Shown here piece after piece: positions 1 to 7,310 of a DNA stretch of 15,967 nt; position 1 is the first letter of the stretch, and the number at the start of each line of letters is the position of its first letter. This stretch comes from Eubacterium sp. (GTDB lineage Bacteria; Bacillota_A; Clostridia; Lachnospirales; Lachnospiraceae). The notes below the pieces were generated by a model. That model was given only the letters and a program-made list of their open reading frames with translations. It was not told where the DNA came from and did no database searches. A program made the position numbers and the translations under genes. The stretch is from the NCBI GenBank assembly GCA_023663915.1, contig JAMPGN010000086.1:1-15967 (forward strand), given 5' to 3'.

Positions 1-61
1 CTTTCACTTATTATATATGAAAAAACCTGTTTCCTCAATTAATATCTTGCCTACCCATCCA

Positions 62-1471
62 CTATACCCACACCCTCCGCAAAACCGCAACCCCTTCTCT
101 GATCTCCTCACCAGTCAACGCACCATAGCCTAAAATCAGCATTGCCGCATCATCCGCGCTTTCTTCCATCCGAAAATCCTGCATCCGGTACACTTTCACA
201 TTGACATCCGCTGCCCGACGTGCCAGCTCCTCCTCACTGCGTCCTTTTAAGTCAGTCAGCAGAACGTGCTGCCCCGCATTGCTGCCAGATATCCGAAACG
301 ACTTTTCAAACGGCTTCAATTCATTTAAGAGCAGGTCATGCTTGTCCCGATAGTGTTTGCGCATCTTATTCAGATACCGCTCAAAATATCCGTCCTGTAT
401 AAACTCGTTTAAAATCGTCTGGTCAATCCTCGACACGGTGGAAGAATAAAAAGCACACTCCCTGCGGTAGATTTCTAATAACGGATACGGCAGTACCATA
501 TAACTGATACGGATCGCCGGGGCAATCGACTTAGAAAAAGTCCCGATATAGACGACCTTGCCGCCATGATCCGAAGCCTGCAAAGAGGGCAGTGGCTTCC
601 CCCGGTATCGAAACTCGCTGTCATAATCATCCTCAATCAGATAACGATCCTTTCCTTCCGCCGCCCACTTGAGAAGCTCCATGCGCCTTCCGATCGGCAT
701 GGAAATTCCTGTCGGGTATTGATGGGATGGCATCACATATGCCACGCGCGCATCTGTCTGCCGCAGACAGTCCACCCGAATCCCGCTCTCGTCCATCGGA
801 ATAAAAGACACCGGATACGCACAGGACCTGAAAATTTTGTATGCCCGCACATACGTCGGATTCTCCATGGCGATATGCACATGCCGTCCCAATATTTTCT
901 CCAATAAAAGAAGCAGGTAATCATTCCCTGCTCCGATAATAATCTGTTCCGGCTCACAATTCACCCCGCGCGACCCGTGGAGATAACGGCAGATCGTCGT
1001 CCTTAAACCCAGATCACCCTGCGGCTCACCCAGTGAAAACATCTTACTATTGGCATCTACGAGAATATTCTTTGTGATCTTCTTCCACGTAGCATACGGA
1101 AAATAACGCATGTCAATAGCATTCGGCGAAAAATCAAATCGAATGGACGGCAGCTCTTCCTGCTTGTAAGAGGCAATTTCCTCCCTTTTCGGTATCTCGT
1201 CTATTGCATCCAGCTCCTCAAACGCGCTGACAAAGTACCCTTTGCGAGGTCTCGCCTCCAGATACCCTTCCGAGACAAGCTGATCGTAAGCCATATCTAC
1301 CGTCGTCCTTGACACCTGAAGGTATTCCGCCATGAAACGGGCGGAAGGAAGCTTCTCATCCTGCAAAAGACTCCCCGCCCTGATTTCATCCCGAATGTAC
1401 TCATAGATCTGCTCATATAATGTTTTCTTGCTTTCCGGATATAACTGAATATGAATCGGTAATTCTTTCAT
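62..1471 (-). CDS. MocR-family GntR/aminotransferase-like transcriptional regulator
   Basis: 469 residues, the usual MocR length. Residues 12-80 form a GntR winged helix (YEQIYEYIRDEI, then LPSARFMAEYLQVSRTTV). A short linker leads to a fold-type I aminotransferase-like domain (about 110-469). Visible there are the PSHQYPTG segment (248-255), the DDYDSEFRY segment (281-289) and SK at 313-314 in GTFSKSIAP, with K314 the expected PLP Schiff-base lysine. MocR proteins bind PLP or a PLP-amino acid adduct and regulate genes for vitamin B6, GABA or amino-acid metabolism. No pdx or gab gene lies nearby, so the target is unknown. The start at 1471 gives a full N-terminal helix, but its upstream sequence has only a weak Shine-Dalgarno match. 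It lies 19 bp after the DUF2225 gene and is probably co-transcribed with it. Family call is secure; specific role is not. Confidence 0.93.
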   Translation of the reverse strand: MKELPIHIQLYPESKKTLYEQIYEYIRDEIRAGSLLQDEKLPSARFMAEYLQVSRTTVDMAYDQLVSEGYLEARPRKGYFVSAFEELDAIDEIPKREEIASYKQEELPSIRFDFSPNAIDMRYFPYATWKKITKNILVDANSKMFSLGEPQGDLGLRTTICRYLHGSRGVNCEPEQIIIGAGNDYLLLLLEKILGRHVHIAMENPTYVRAYKIFRSCAYPVSFIPMDESGIRVDCLRQTDARVAYVMPSHQYPTGISMPIGRRMELLKWAAEGKDRYLIEDDYDSEFRYRGKPLPSLQASDHGGKVVYIGTFSKSIAPAIRISYMVLPYPLLEIYRRECAFYSSTVSRIDQTILNEFIQDGYFERYLNKMRKHYRDKHDLLLNELKPFEKSFRISGSNAGQHVLLTDLKGRSEEELARRAADVNVKVYRMQDFRMEESADDAAMLILGYGALTGEEIREGVAVLRRVWV

Positions 1472-1490
1472 TTATTTCATGACCGCCCGT

Positions 1491-2357
1491 TTATTTTTTG
1501 GCGGCATTCTTTTCCTTGATCTTCTTCATCAACATATCTTTGACATCCCTCGCCTTATCCTTCATACGGGGATTTGCATTCGTTGACTGTATGATGCCTG
1601 TGATCAGACGGCTCGATACGTCATACTGCTCGAAACGCATGGCTGTGACGGCGATCAGATAATCCACCGTGGGTTCATCCATACCACACATCGGGAAACT
1701 CTCGGTCTGCCTTGCCGCCAGAAAACCGTCCAGTGCATTGCGCAGAAATTCATTTTCTCCATCCTCACACTGTTTCTTCTGCTCCTCGTAATCCGGCAGA
1801 TTCTTGTCAAGATGCTCCGCTTTGCCGCGCAGAAGCCACGCCGTCTTTAAGCAGATATAAGCCTTCTCGCTGGATTTCGCCTGTTTCACGATAGCATTCG
1901 CCAATGTCAGCTTGTATCTCTCCAACGCTTCATCATACGTATAAATTTCTTTCACTTCCTTCTGCGGTTTAAAAGTTGCAGAAATCGTCTTCTTGATATT
2001 CTTTGCCTGCGGAGAAGTCACAAATTTGAAAAATCTGCTGAGCGCCGCATAACCACAATAAGGACACATGATAATATCATATTTCAGCAGATCAATCTGC
2101 TCATAGCGGGGTCTTAAATCCAGATCGCTTCCCGCCAGCTTCGCCTTACCAATCTTAACCGTCCTCGCCTTAAACTCTTTGTCACAGATAGGGCACTTAA
2201 AAGACTTATCAAACAAAAAGTCCTGCTCCTGCACAGTTGCCGCCGCACCTTTGCCGCCGCCTGCAGCCGCCTCTTCCTTCTTAGGCGCTTCATACAAATC
2301 CATGCTCTCCAAATTACTCAACCCAAATTGTTCTAACCCCGACAATAATCCTGCCAT
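1491..2357 (-). CDS. DUF2225 family zinc-ribbon protein
   Basis: 288 residues of a Firmicute family with no established function. Two CxxC pairs, CPIC (C55, C58) and CPYC (C98, C101), suggest a bound metal such as zinc. The part after about residue 130 is largely helical, with a TPR-like feel (repeated YICLKTAWLLR and MRFEQYDVSSRLITGI segments), and the tail is lysine-rich (KKIKEKNAAKK). No signal peptide or membrane segment is visible, so it should be cytoplasmic. The start at 2357 is chosen because GGGAGG lies 7 bases upstream. The longer reading from a TTG at 2372 would translate that ribosome binding site. The gene precedes mocR by 19 bp, probably in one transcript. The family call rests on the paired CxxC layout around the conserved RPRYEQIDLLKYD stretch. 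Confidence 0.85.
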   Translation of the reverse strand: MAGLLSGLEQFGLSNLESMDLYEAPKKEEAAAGGGKGAAATVQEQDFLFDKSFKCPICDKEFKARTVKIGKAKLAGSDLDLRPRYEQIDLLKYDIIMCPYCGYAALSRFFKFVTSPQAKNIKKTISATFKPQKEVKEIYTYDEALERYKLTLANAIVKQAKSSEKAYICLKTAWLLRGKAEHLDKNLPDYEEQKKQCEDGENEFLRNALDGFLAARQTESFPMCGMDEPTVDYLIAVTAMRFEQYDVSSRLITGIIQSTNANPRMKDKARDVKDMLMKKIKEKNAAKK

Positions 2358-2383
2358 TGTATATCCTCCCAACTATAATTACT

Positions 2384-2413
2384 AGTATCGTACTATCTAT
2401 CCGGGGATTGCAA
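2384..2413 (-). promoter_or_regulatory. Candidate sigma-A promoter for DUF2225-mocR
   Basis: On the minus strand TTGCAA (2413-2408) and GATACT (2389-2384) are 18 bp apart, each matching 4 of 6 consensus bases. Transcription would start near 2377, leaving about 20 bases of leader that hold the GGGAGG site. The -35 box partly overlaps the T-run of the glnS terminator. This is a moderate match only. Confidence 0.35.
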
Positions 2414-2446
2414 AAATGCAGGGCATTCCATAAGCAAGCCTGCCCT
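2411..2446 (-). terminator. Candidate intrinsic terminator after glnS
   Basis: In the minus-strand transcript AGGGCA (2446-2441) pairs with TGCCCT (2425-2420) across a 15-base loop. GCATTTTTG follows. The stem is short, so efficiency may be modest, but it lies 45-80 bases past the glnS stop, as expected. Confidence 0.45.
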
Positions 2447-2490
2447 CAAAGCCATCCCGAAAAGAACTCCTCTTCTATTGTCTCACATTT

Positions 2491-4194
2491 TTACTTTTTC
2501 GGCAATACATAAGAACTCTTCAAAGAAACAATTCTGTTGAACACAAGCGCCTCCGGCTTGGAATCCTTGCAGTCCACACAGAAAAATCCCTGTCTGACAA
2601 ACTGAAAACTGTCATATGCCTTTGCATCCTTCACGGAAGGTTCTATATAACATTCCTTCATTACCTTCAGAGAATCCGGATTCAGATTCAGACTGCCATC
2701 TTCATTGTAAACCCCCTTTTCCTCATCTATGATATTCTCGTAGAGCCTGACTTCTGCCTTGACCGCTGCCGCTGCGGACACCCAGTGAATTGTTCCCTTC
2801 ACTTTGCGCCCGTCCGGACTGTTGCCGCCCTTAGATGCCGAATCATAAGTGCAGTGCACCACTGTCACTTTGCCATCCTCATCCTTTTCATAGCTTACAC
2901 ACTTCACGAAATATGCGCCCATCAGACGCACCTCATTGTCCGGGAACAGTCGGAAATATTTCTTCGGCGGCTCTTCCATGAAGTCATCCCTGTCTATATA
3001 CAGTTCTCTGGAAAAGGGAACCCGTCTTGTGCCGAGAGACTCATTCTCCGGGTTGTTGACGATCTCCAGCCATTCGATCTGATGTTCCGGATAGTTGTCG
3101 ATCACCAATTTCACGGGATCGAGCACCGCCATGATACGGGGACGTTTCATCTTAAGGTCTTCCCGGATACAGTATTCCAACATGGAATATTCTGCGGACG
3201 AATTTGCCTTGGATACGCCGCATAGGTCCACAAACATTCGGATCGATTCGGGCGTAAATCCTCTTCTTCTAAGTGCAGCGATCGATACGAGACGAGGATC
3301 GTCCCAGCCATCCACAGTGCCATCCTCCACCAGCTTCTTGATATACCTCTTTCCAGTGACCACATTGGTCAAATACATTTTGGCAAACTCGATCTGTTTC
3401 GGCGGATGAGGATACTCTAACTCCGTCACCACCCAATTATATAACGGTCTATGATCCTCAAATTCCAAAGTACAGATCGAATGCGTGATTCCCTCGATCG
3501 CATCCTCGATCGGATGGGCATAATCATACATCGGATAAATGCACCATTTATCGCCGGTATTATGGTGCGCTAAATGCGCCACACGATAAAGAATCGGGTC
3601 TCTCATATTGATGTTGGGCGATGCCATATCGATCTTCGCACGCAGCGTCTTCTCCCCGTCTGCATACTTCCCCTCTTTCATCTCCTCAAACAGTTGCAGA
3701 TTCTCTTCCACGCTTCTATCCCTGTTAGGATCGTTCCTGCCCGGCTCCGTCAATGTGCCCCGGTATTCCCGCATCTGCTCTGCCGTAAGATCCGACACAT
3801 ACGCCTTTCCCTTCTTAATCAATTTCACCGCGCCTTCATACATCTGCTCAAAATAATCGGAAGCAAAGAAAAGTCTGTCTTCAAAATCCGCTCCAAGCCA
3901 CTTCACATCCGCCTTGATGGACTCCACAAACTCACTCTTCTCCTTGGTAGGATTGGTGTCATCAAAACGCAGATTAAACTTACCGCCGTACTGGTTCGCC
4001 AATCCCGAATTGAGCAGGATGCTCTTAGCATGACCGATATGCAGATAGCCGTTGGGCTCCGGTGGAAACCTCGTATTTACGGTGTCGTACACGCCCTCCG
4101 CTAAATCTTTGTCGATGATCTGCTCGATAAAATTTCTGGAAACCACTTCTTTTGCTGCCGCTTCTTCTGTTATGACCTTATCATTCTCACTCAT
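2491..4194 (-). CDS. glnS: Glutaminyl-tRNA synthetase
   Basis: 567 residues, close to the roughly 555 usual for bacterial GlnRS. It charges tRNA-Gln with glutamine in the cytoplasm. The class I signature is [12 protein letters not shown] (44-55) with HIGH at 52-55. The catalytic domain includes RFDDTNP (76-82) and [19 protein letters not shown] (221-239), and GWDDPR follows at 296-301. The anticodon-binding beta barrels include [14 protein letters not shown] and end in [10 protein letters not shown]...VFNRIVSLK. The second signature, VMSKR in the Escherichia coli enzyme, reads VTGKR here (279-283). The start at 4194 is preceded by GGGAG; the longer reading from 4260 would run over the end of the upstream gene and has no obvious ribosome site. 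The gene follows a membrane protein gene by 26 bp. GlnRS is patchy in Firmicutes, many of which use GatCAB instead. Confidence 0.97.
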   Translation of the reverse strand: MSENDKVITEEAAAKEVVSRNFIEQIIDKDLAEGVYDTVNTRFPPEPNGYLHIGHAKSILLNSGLANQYGGKFNLRFDDTNPTKEKSEFVESIKADVKWLGADFEDRLFFASDYFEQMYEGAVKLIKKGKAYVSDLTAEQMREYRGTLTEPGRNDPNRDRSVEENLQLFEEMKEGKYADGEKTLRAKIDMASPNINMRDPILYRVAHLAHHNTGDKWCIYPMYDYAHPIEDAIEGITHSICTLEFEDHRPLYNWVVTELEYPHPPKQIEFAKMYLTNVVTGKRYIKKLVEDGTVDGWDDPRLVSIAALRRRGFTPESIRMFVDLCGVSKANSSAEYSMLEYCIREDLKMKRPRIMAVLDPVKLVIDNYPEHQIEWLEIVNNPENESLGTRRVPFSRELYIDRDDFMEEPPKKYFRLFPDNEVRLMGAYFVKCVSYEKDEDGKVTVVHCTYDSASKGGNSPDGRKVKGTIHWVSAAAAVKAEVRLYENIIDEEKGVYNEDGSLNLNPDSLKVMKECYIEPSVKDAKAYDSFQFVRQGFFCVDCKDSKPEALVFNRIVSLKSSYVLPKK

Positions 4195-4220
4195 AGATAC
4201 TCCCTGCCTGCACTGCATTC

Positions 4221-4820
4221 TTACATAACAAGTACTGTCAATATAATATTCAAAACCCATATGACAACTGCGATCACCACGCCGATGATGGACAATACTT
4301 TACCTGCTTTTGCCATTCCTGCTTTGCTGGAACCAGAACCCATTCTTCCTCTGGAAACGCCGACCACCGCAAAGATAATACTGAGCAGCGGTATGATAAA
4401 TGCGAAAACCACGCTTAGGATGCCGAAAATCAGCGCCCATATGGATGCCGAAGAATTGTCAACCGTCTGTACCGGAATCGGCTGCATCCCCTGTCCTTGC
4501 GGAATATCCTGCTGCATAACTTGAAATAACTGCTCAAGACTTGCCTTGTACGGTTTCTTCTGGGCAGTTGCCACGAATCCTTCCAGATCCATCTCCTTAC
4601 CAGTGCCGCTCTTTAACCATGCTTCCAGATGCAGTGTGCCATTCTGATAAGACCATTTCAGATATTTATAGCCTTCCAGCATGGCGTCTCCCGCCCGATA
4701 TGCAGGCTCGCCCTTCCAGTCTGACATCGAAAACTGGTTCTTCTGCAGATAATCATTCATCATAAAACTCACGAAATCATCCGGTTTGTTTAAAACCAAA
4801 TCTTTGACATATCTCCCCAT
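4221..4820 (-). CDS. Small membrane protein of unknown function, upstream of glnS
   Basis: 199 residues. The first 105 or so are soluble and mixed alpha/beta ([41 protein letters not shown]). A low-complexity Pro/Gln link ([16 protein letters not shown]) leads to two strongly hydrophobic segments, about 127-152 ([19 protein letters not shown]) and 173-198 ([17 protein letters not shown]). The Gly/Ser loop between them ([15 protein letters not shown]) has the DUF4190 look. I do not recognise a function. The start at 4820 has a good ribosome site, GAGGTGAAGG (4833-4824), 3 bases upstream of ATTATG. An extended -10 promoter lies at 4880-4872. The 26-bp gap to glnS suggests co-transcription. Coding status is well supported by the start signals and hydrophobic pattern. 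Confidence 0.8.
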   Translation of the reverse strand: MGRYVKDLVLNKPDDFVSFMMNDYLQKNQFSMSDWKGEPAYRAGDAMLEGYKYLKWSYQNGTLHLEAWLKSGTGKEMDLEGFVATAQKKPYKASLEQLFQVMQQDIPQGQGMQPIPVQTVDNSSASIWALIFGILSVVFAFIIPLLSIIFAVVGVSRGRMGSGSSKAGMAKAGKVLSIIGVVIAVVIWVLNIILTVLVM

Positions 4821-4871
4821 AATCCTTCACCTCATAAGCATATTTTTCATAAATTACTTAATCCGTGATAG

Positions 4872-4880
4872 ATTTTACCA
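4872..4880 (-). promoter_or_regulatory. Extended -10 promoter for membrane protein-glnS
   Basis: The minus strand reads TGG TAAAAT, an extended -10 element, with TAAAAT at 4877-4872. A convincing -35 box is absent (TGGATT at the right distance), which the TG element could compensate. Transcription would start near 4865, about 45 bases before the start codon. Confidence 0.45.
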
Positions 4881-4951
4881 CATATACCAAGAAAAATCCA
4901 GATGTACATGAATTGTTTTCCATGGCTTAAAAAACATTTTTCATCTTCTTA

Positions 4952-4980
4952 TTGGTTTTTCCTAAAAAATATGGTAATAT
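4952..4980 (+). promoter_or_regulatory. Sigma-A promoter of rarA
   Basis: TTGGTT (4952-4957) and TAATAT (4975-4980) are separated by exactly 17 bp, and TG at 4972-4973 adds an extended -10. Transcription should start near 4987, downstream of which lies AAAGGA (5014-5019) as the ribosome site for rarA. Confidence 0.65.
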
Positions 4981-5031
4981 ATATCAGAACATATGTTTTG
5001 TTCTTTGAAAAAGAAAGGAACATCCGCCACT

Positions 5032-6360
5032 ATGGAACAATTATCACTTTTTACACAGGAAATCGATTTGAATACCCCTCTTGCCAGCCGCCTGAGACCA
5101 CAGACGCTTGAGGATTACATCGGGCAGGAACATCTGGTCGGTCGGGGTAAGATGCTCCGCCAGATGCTTCATACGGACAGAATCTCTTCCATGATCTTCT
5201 GGGGGCCTCCCGGTGTCGGCAAGACAACCCTTGCACGAATCATTGCAAATATGACACACTCGTCATTTGTGGACTTCAGCGCCGTGACAAGCGGCATCAA
5301 AGAGATCAAGGATGTGATGAAGCAGGCAGAAAACGACCGGCTTGCCGGACTGAAAACCATCGTATTCGTTGATGAGATCCACCGTTTCAATAAGGCGCAG
5401 CAGGATGCCTTTCTGCCTTATGTGGAGAAGGGAAGCATCATTCTAATCGGCGCGACCACGGAGAATCCTTCTTTCGAGATCAATTCCGCTCTGCTGTCCA
5501 GATGCAAAGTATTTGTGTTACATCCGCTCACCGAGTCGGATCTGCTGGGACTCCTTCACCATGCATTGACAGACAGGCGCGGTCTGGGAAATACCACCAT
5601 TTATATAGAAGAAAGACTTCTGCACGCCATCGCAGTCTTTGCCAACGGCGATGCCAGAACGGCACTCAATACGCTGGATATGTCGGTTTTAAATGGCGAA
5701 ATGCAGCCGGACGGTTCGATTACGGTCAAAGAGGAAGTCGTGGAGCAGTGCATCGGAAAGAAAATGCTCCTCTATGACCGCAACGGTGAGGAACATTACA
5801 ATCTGATCTCCGCCCTGCACAAATCCATGCGCAACAGCGACCCGGATGCCGCCATCTACTGGCTCGCGCGCATGTTGGAAGCTGGTGAAGATCCTCTTTA
5901 TATTGCAAGACGGCTGATCCGTTTTGCCAGTGAAGATGTCGGTATCGCCGACTCACAGGCATTACAGGTCGCCGTTGCCGCTTATCAGGCATGCCATTTT
6001 AACGGGATGCCCGAATGTGATGTGAATCTGACTCACGCGGTCGTCTATCTCTCCATGGCTCCGAAGTCCAATGCCTTATACATCGGTTATGGCAAAGCAA
6101 AAAGGGATGCCGCCGCCATGCTTGCCGAACCGGTTCCCTTACAGATTCGCAACGGCGTAACGGAACTGATGCAGAGCCTGCACTACGGAGAGGGCTACCA
6201 GTATGCCCACGATACGGAAGAAAAACTGACCACGATGAGCTGTCTGCCCAATTCCTTGAAAGACAGAACTTATTATCATCCGGGAATCCAGGGGCAGGAA
6301 GCGGCAGTCGGGAAACGACTGGAAGAAATCAAGGCATTCCGGCACAAAGGCGACTGTTAA
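5032..6360 (+). CDS. rarA: Replication-associated recombination protein RarA (MgsA), AAA+ ATPase
   Basis: 442 residues, the normal RarA length. RarA is a clamp-loader-like AAA+ ATPase that acts at stalled replication forks and single-strand gaps. Visible are LRPQTLEDYIGQEHLVG (21-37), Walker A GPPGVGKTT (58-66), Walker B VFVDEIHRF (111-119), sensor 1 GATTEN (140-145), the SALLSRC arginine finger (R157) and sensor 2 GDARTALN (207-213). The C-terminal tetramerisation domain includes DPDAAIYWLARML, ASEDVG and YGKAKRDA. The start at 5032 is preferred over the ATG at 4993. The latter has no ribosome site, and 5032 places QLSLF, a canonical sliding-clamp-binding pentapeptide, at residues 3-7. AGGA lies 12 bases upstream, a long but usable spacing also seen at other genes here. 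It stands alone on the plus strand. Confidence 0.96.
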   Translation: MEQLSLFTQEIDLNTPLASRLRPQTLEDYIGQEHLVGRGKMLRQMLHTDRISSMIFWGPPGVGKTTLARIIANMTHSSFVDFSAVTSGIKEIKDVMKQAENDRLAGLKTIVFVDEIHRFNKAQQDAFLPYVEKGSIILIGATTENPSFEINSALLSRCKVFVLHPLTESDLLGLLHHALTDRRGLGNTTIYIEERLLHAIAVFANGDARTALNTLDMSVLNGEMQPDGSITVKEEVVEQCIGKKMLLYDRNGEEHYNLISALHKSMRNSDPDAAIYWLARMLEAGEDPLYIARRLIRFASEDVGIADSQALQVAVAAYQACHFNGMPECDVNLTHAVVYLSMAPKSNALYIGYGKAKRDAAAMLAEPVPLQIRNGVTELMQSLHYGEGYQYAHDTEEKLTTMSCLPNSLKDRTYYHPGIQGQEAAVGKRLEEIKAFRHKGDC

Positions 6361-6422
6361 ATGCTCCTCCATTCTGTGCCATGTTCCGTTTTATTTATAC
6401 TGTCTTAGATGGATATAGGATA

Positions 6423-7100
6423 CTACTTCCGCGCCGGCATTCCGCCGCGCTTGATCCCGAATTTGTCCCGCATTGCAAGGAGCACGTCGATCTGTTCATT
6501 GGTAAGAAGATTCTGCTTTCCTAATATCTTGCCAGTGATCAGAAGAATATTCGCATAATACTCCATGGATTCCATCCGGTAATATGCCGCATAGATATCC
6601 TCCGCCCAAGTCACCGCACCGTGGTTGGCAAGCAGTATGCCGTTGTGCGTATGGCAGTAAGGTGCAATCACTTCCGGCACTTCTTTACTCCCCAGCTCTG
6701 CGTAGGGCGCGATCGGCACATCTCCCAAGGTGATGATCGCCTCCGCCAGCACCGGCGTATCCAACGGAATGCCCGCTATGGCATAACAGGTACAGATCGG
6801 CGGGTGCGCATGGCATACCGCCTTGATCTCTTCATTCTCCCGGTAGGCGCGAAGATGCATCTTTAACTCGGACGATGCCTTATATGTCCCTTCTAACACG
6901 TTGCCATCCAGATCCACTTTGACAAGCATCTTTTTCTTCATAAAGCCTTTGGAGACTCCCGTAGGCGTCGCCCAGACTTCGTTGTCTCCTGTCTTGACGG
7001 AAATATTTCCGTCGTTTGCCGCCACAAAGCCGCGCATATACATGCGCTGCCCGATGTCGAGGATCGCTTTTTTCGCCTGTTTTTCTGTGATATAGTCCAT
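6423..7100 (-). CDS. Class II aldolase (fuculose-phosphate aldolase / DrdA-Ald2-like)
   Basis: 225 residues of the zinc-dependent class II aldolase/adducin family, close in length to FucA (215). Visible are the phosphate-binding NDGNIS (30-34 region), TPTGVSKG (45-52), the catalytic glutamate E78 in SSELKMHL, zinc ligands H97 and H99 in CHAHPP, and H160 in LANHGAV. Such enzymes split a ketose 1-phosphate into dihydroxyacetone phosphate and an aldehyde. Plausible substrates are L-fuculose 1-phosphate, 5-deoxyribulose 1-phosphate or 5-methylthioribulose 1-phosphate. The nearby mtnA-like gene favours the latter two; a methylthioribulose-1-phosphate dehydratase (MtnB) is a relative to exclude. 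The start at 7100 has AAAGGAG about 9 bases upstream; the longer reading from 7130 would translate that site. It has its own promoter at 7166-7138. Confidence 0.88.
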   Translation of the reverse strand: MDYITEKQAKKAILDIGQRMYMRGFVAANDGNISVKTGDNEVWATPTGVSKGFMKKKMLVKVDLDGNVLEGTYKASSELKMHLRAYRENEEIKAVCHAHPPICTCYAIAGIPLDTPVLAEAIITLGDVPIAPYAELGSKEVPEVIAPYCHTHNGILLANHGAVTWAEDIYAAYYRMESMEYYANILLITGKILGKQNLLTNEQIDVLLAMRDKFGIKRGGMPARK

Positions 7101-7137
7101 GTGTGGGTGCTCCTTTGGGGTTTGTTTCATTTTCTTA

Positions 7138-7166
7138 ATTATGGACTATCATAAGGGAAAAAACAA
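7138..7166 (-). promoter_or_regulatory. Promoter of the class II aldolase gene
   Basis: Minus strand TTGTTT (7166-7161) and CATAAT (7143-7138) are 17 bp apart. The -10 matches 5 of 6 bases and the -35 matches 3 of 6. Transcription would start near 7131, giving a leader of about 30 bases that holds AAAGGAG. The nearest operator-like repeat (7181-7195) lies about 15 bp upstream of the -35 box. Confidence 0.5.
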
Positions 7167-7180
7167 GAAAAAGCATTTTC

Positions 7181-7261
7181 TACTGAAAACTTTTTATCAT
7201 TCTTGTTAAAGTTTTCAGTATTAGTGAAAACTTTTATTGAATTATGAAAAAGTTTTCAGTA
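7181..7261. repeat. Tandem 41-bp repeat, each copy an inverted repeat (operator-like array)
   Basis: Four copies of a motif near ACTGAAAACTTTT lie in alternating orientation. They are TACTGAAAACTTTTT (7181-7195), its inverse AAAGTTTTCAGTA (7208-7220), TAGTGAAAACTTTTA (7222-7236) and inverse AAAAAGTTTTCAGTA (7247-7261). The GAAAAC/GTTTTC cores are 26 bp apart within each pair, and the two pairs are offset by exactly 41 bp, about four helical turns. The third copy abuts the -35 box of the ATPase promoter. The fourth fills the spacer and overlaps the -10. This geometry is typical of repressor operators. The binding protein is unknown. Confidence 0.85.
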
Positions 7262-7265
7262 TAAT
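7237..7265 (+). promoter_or_regulatory. Sigma-A promoter of the AAA/DUF4143 ATPase gene
   Basis: TTGAAT (7237-7242) and a perfect TATAAT (7260-7265) are spaced by exactly 17 bp. Transcription should begin near 7272. The leader carries AAGGAG (7300-7305) 5 bases before the ATG. The promoter is overlaid by the inverted-repeat array, so tight repression is likely. Confidence 0.75.
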
Positions 7266-7310
7266 AGATGCATAGAAATTTCTTATAACAAAAAAATAAA
7301 AGGAGATGCC

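Noticed and set aside
1..61. Terminator after the mocR gene
   Set aside because: A T6 run exists on the minus strand (plus-strand A6 at 20-25), but no convincing stem precedes it.
3574..4104. Long plus-strand open frame opposite glnS (and others at 2785-3225 and 3095-3409)
   Set aside because: Antisense shadow of a well-identified GlnRS gene; no ribosome site or recognisable domain.
4195..4220. T-box or other riboswitch ahead of glnS
   Set aside because: Only 26 bases separate glnS from the upstream gene, too short for such a leader.
4195..4260. N-terminal extension of GlnRS from 4260
   Set aside because: It would overlap the upstream gene and translate through the GGGAG ribosome site; the residues do not resemble GlnRS.
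6361..6422. Terminator between convergent rarA and aldolase genes
   Set aside because: No stem of useful length with a following T-run was found on either strand.
7181..7261. CRISPR-like or transposon-end repeats
   Set aside because: Only two 41-bp units with no spacers of CRISPR size and no transposase; operator array over a promoter is the better reading.
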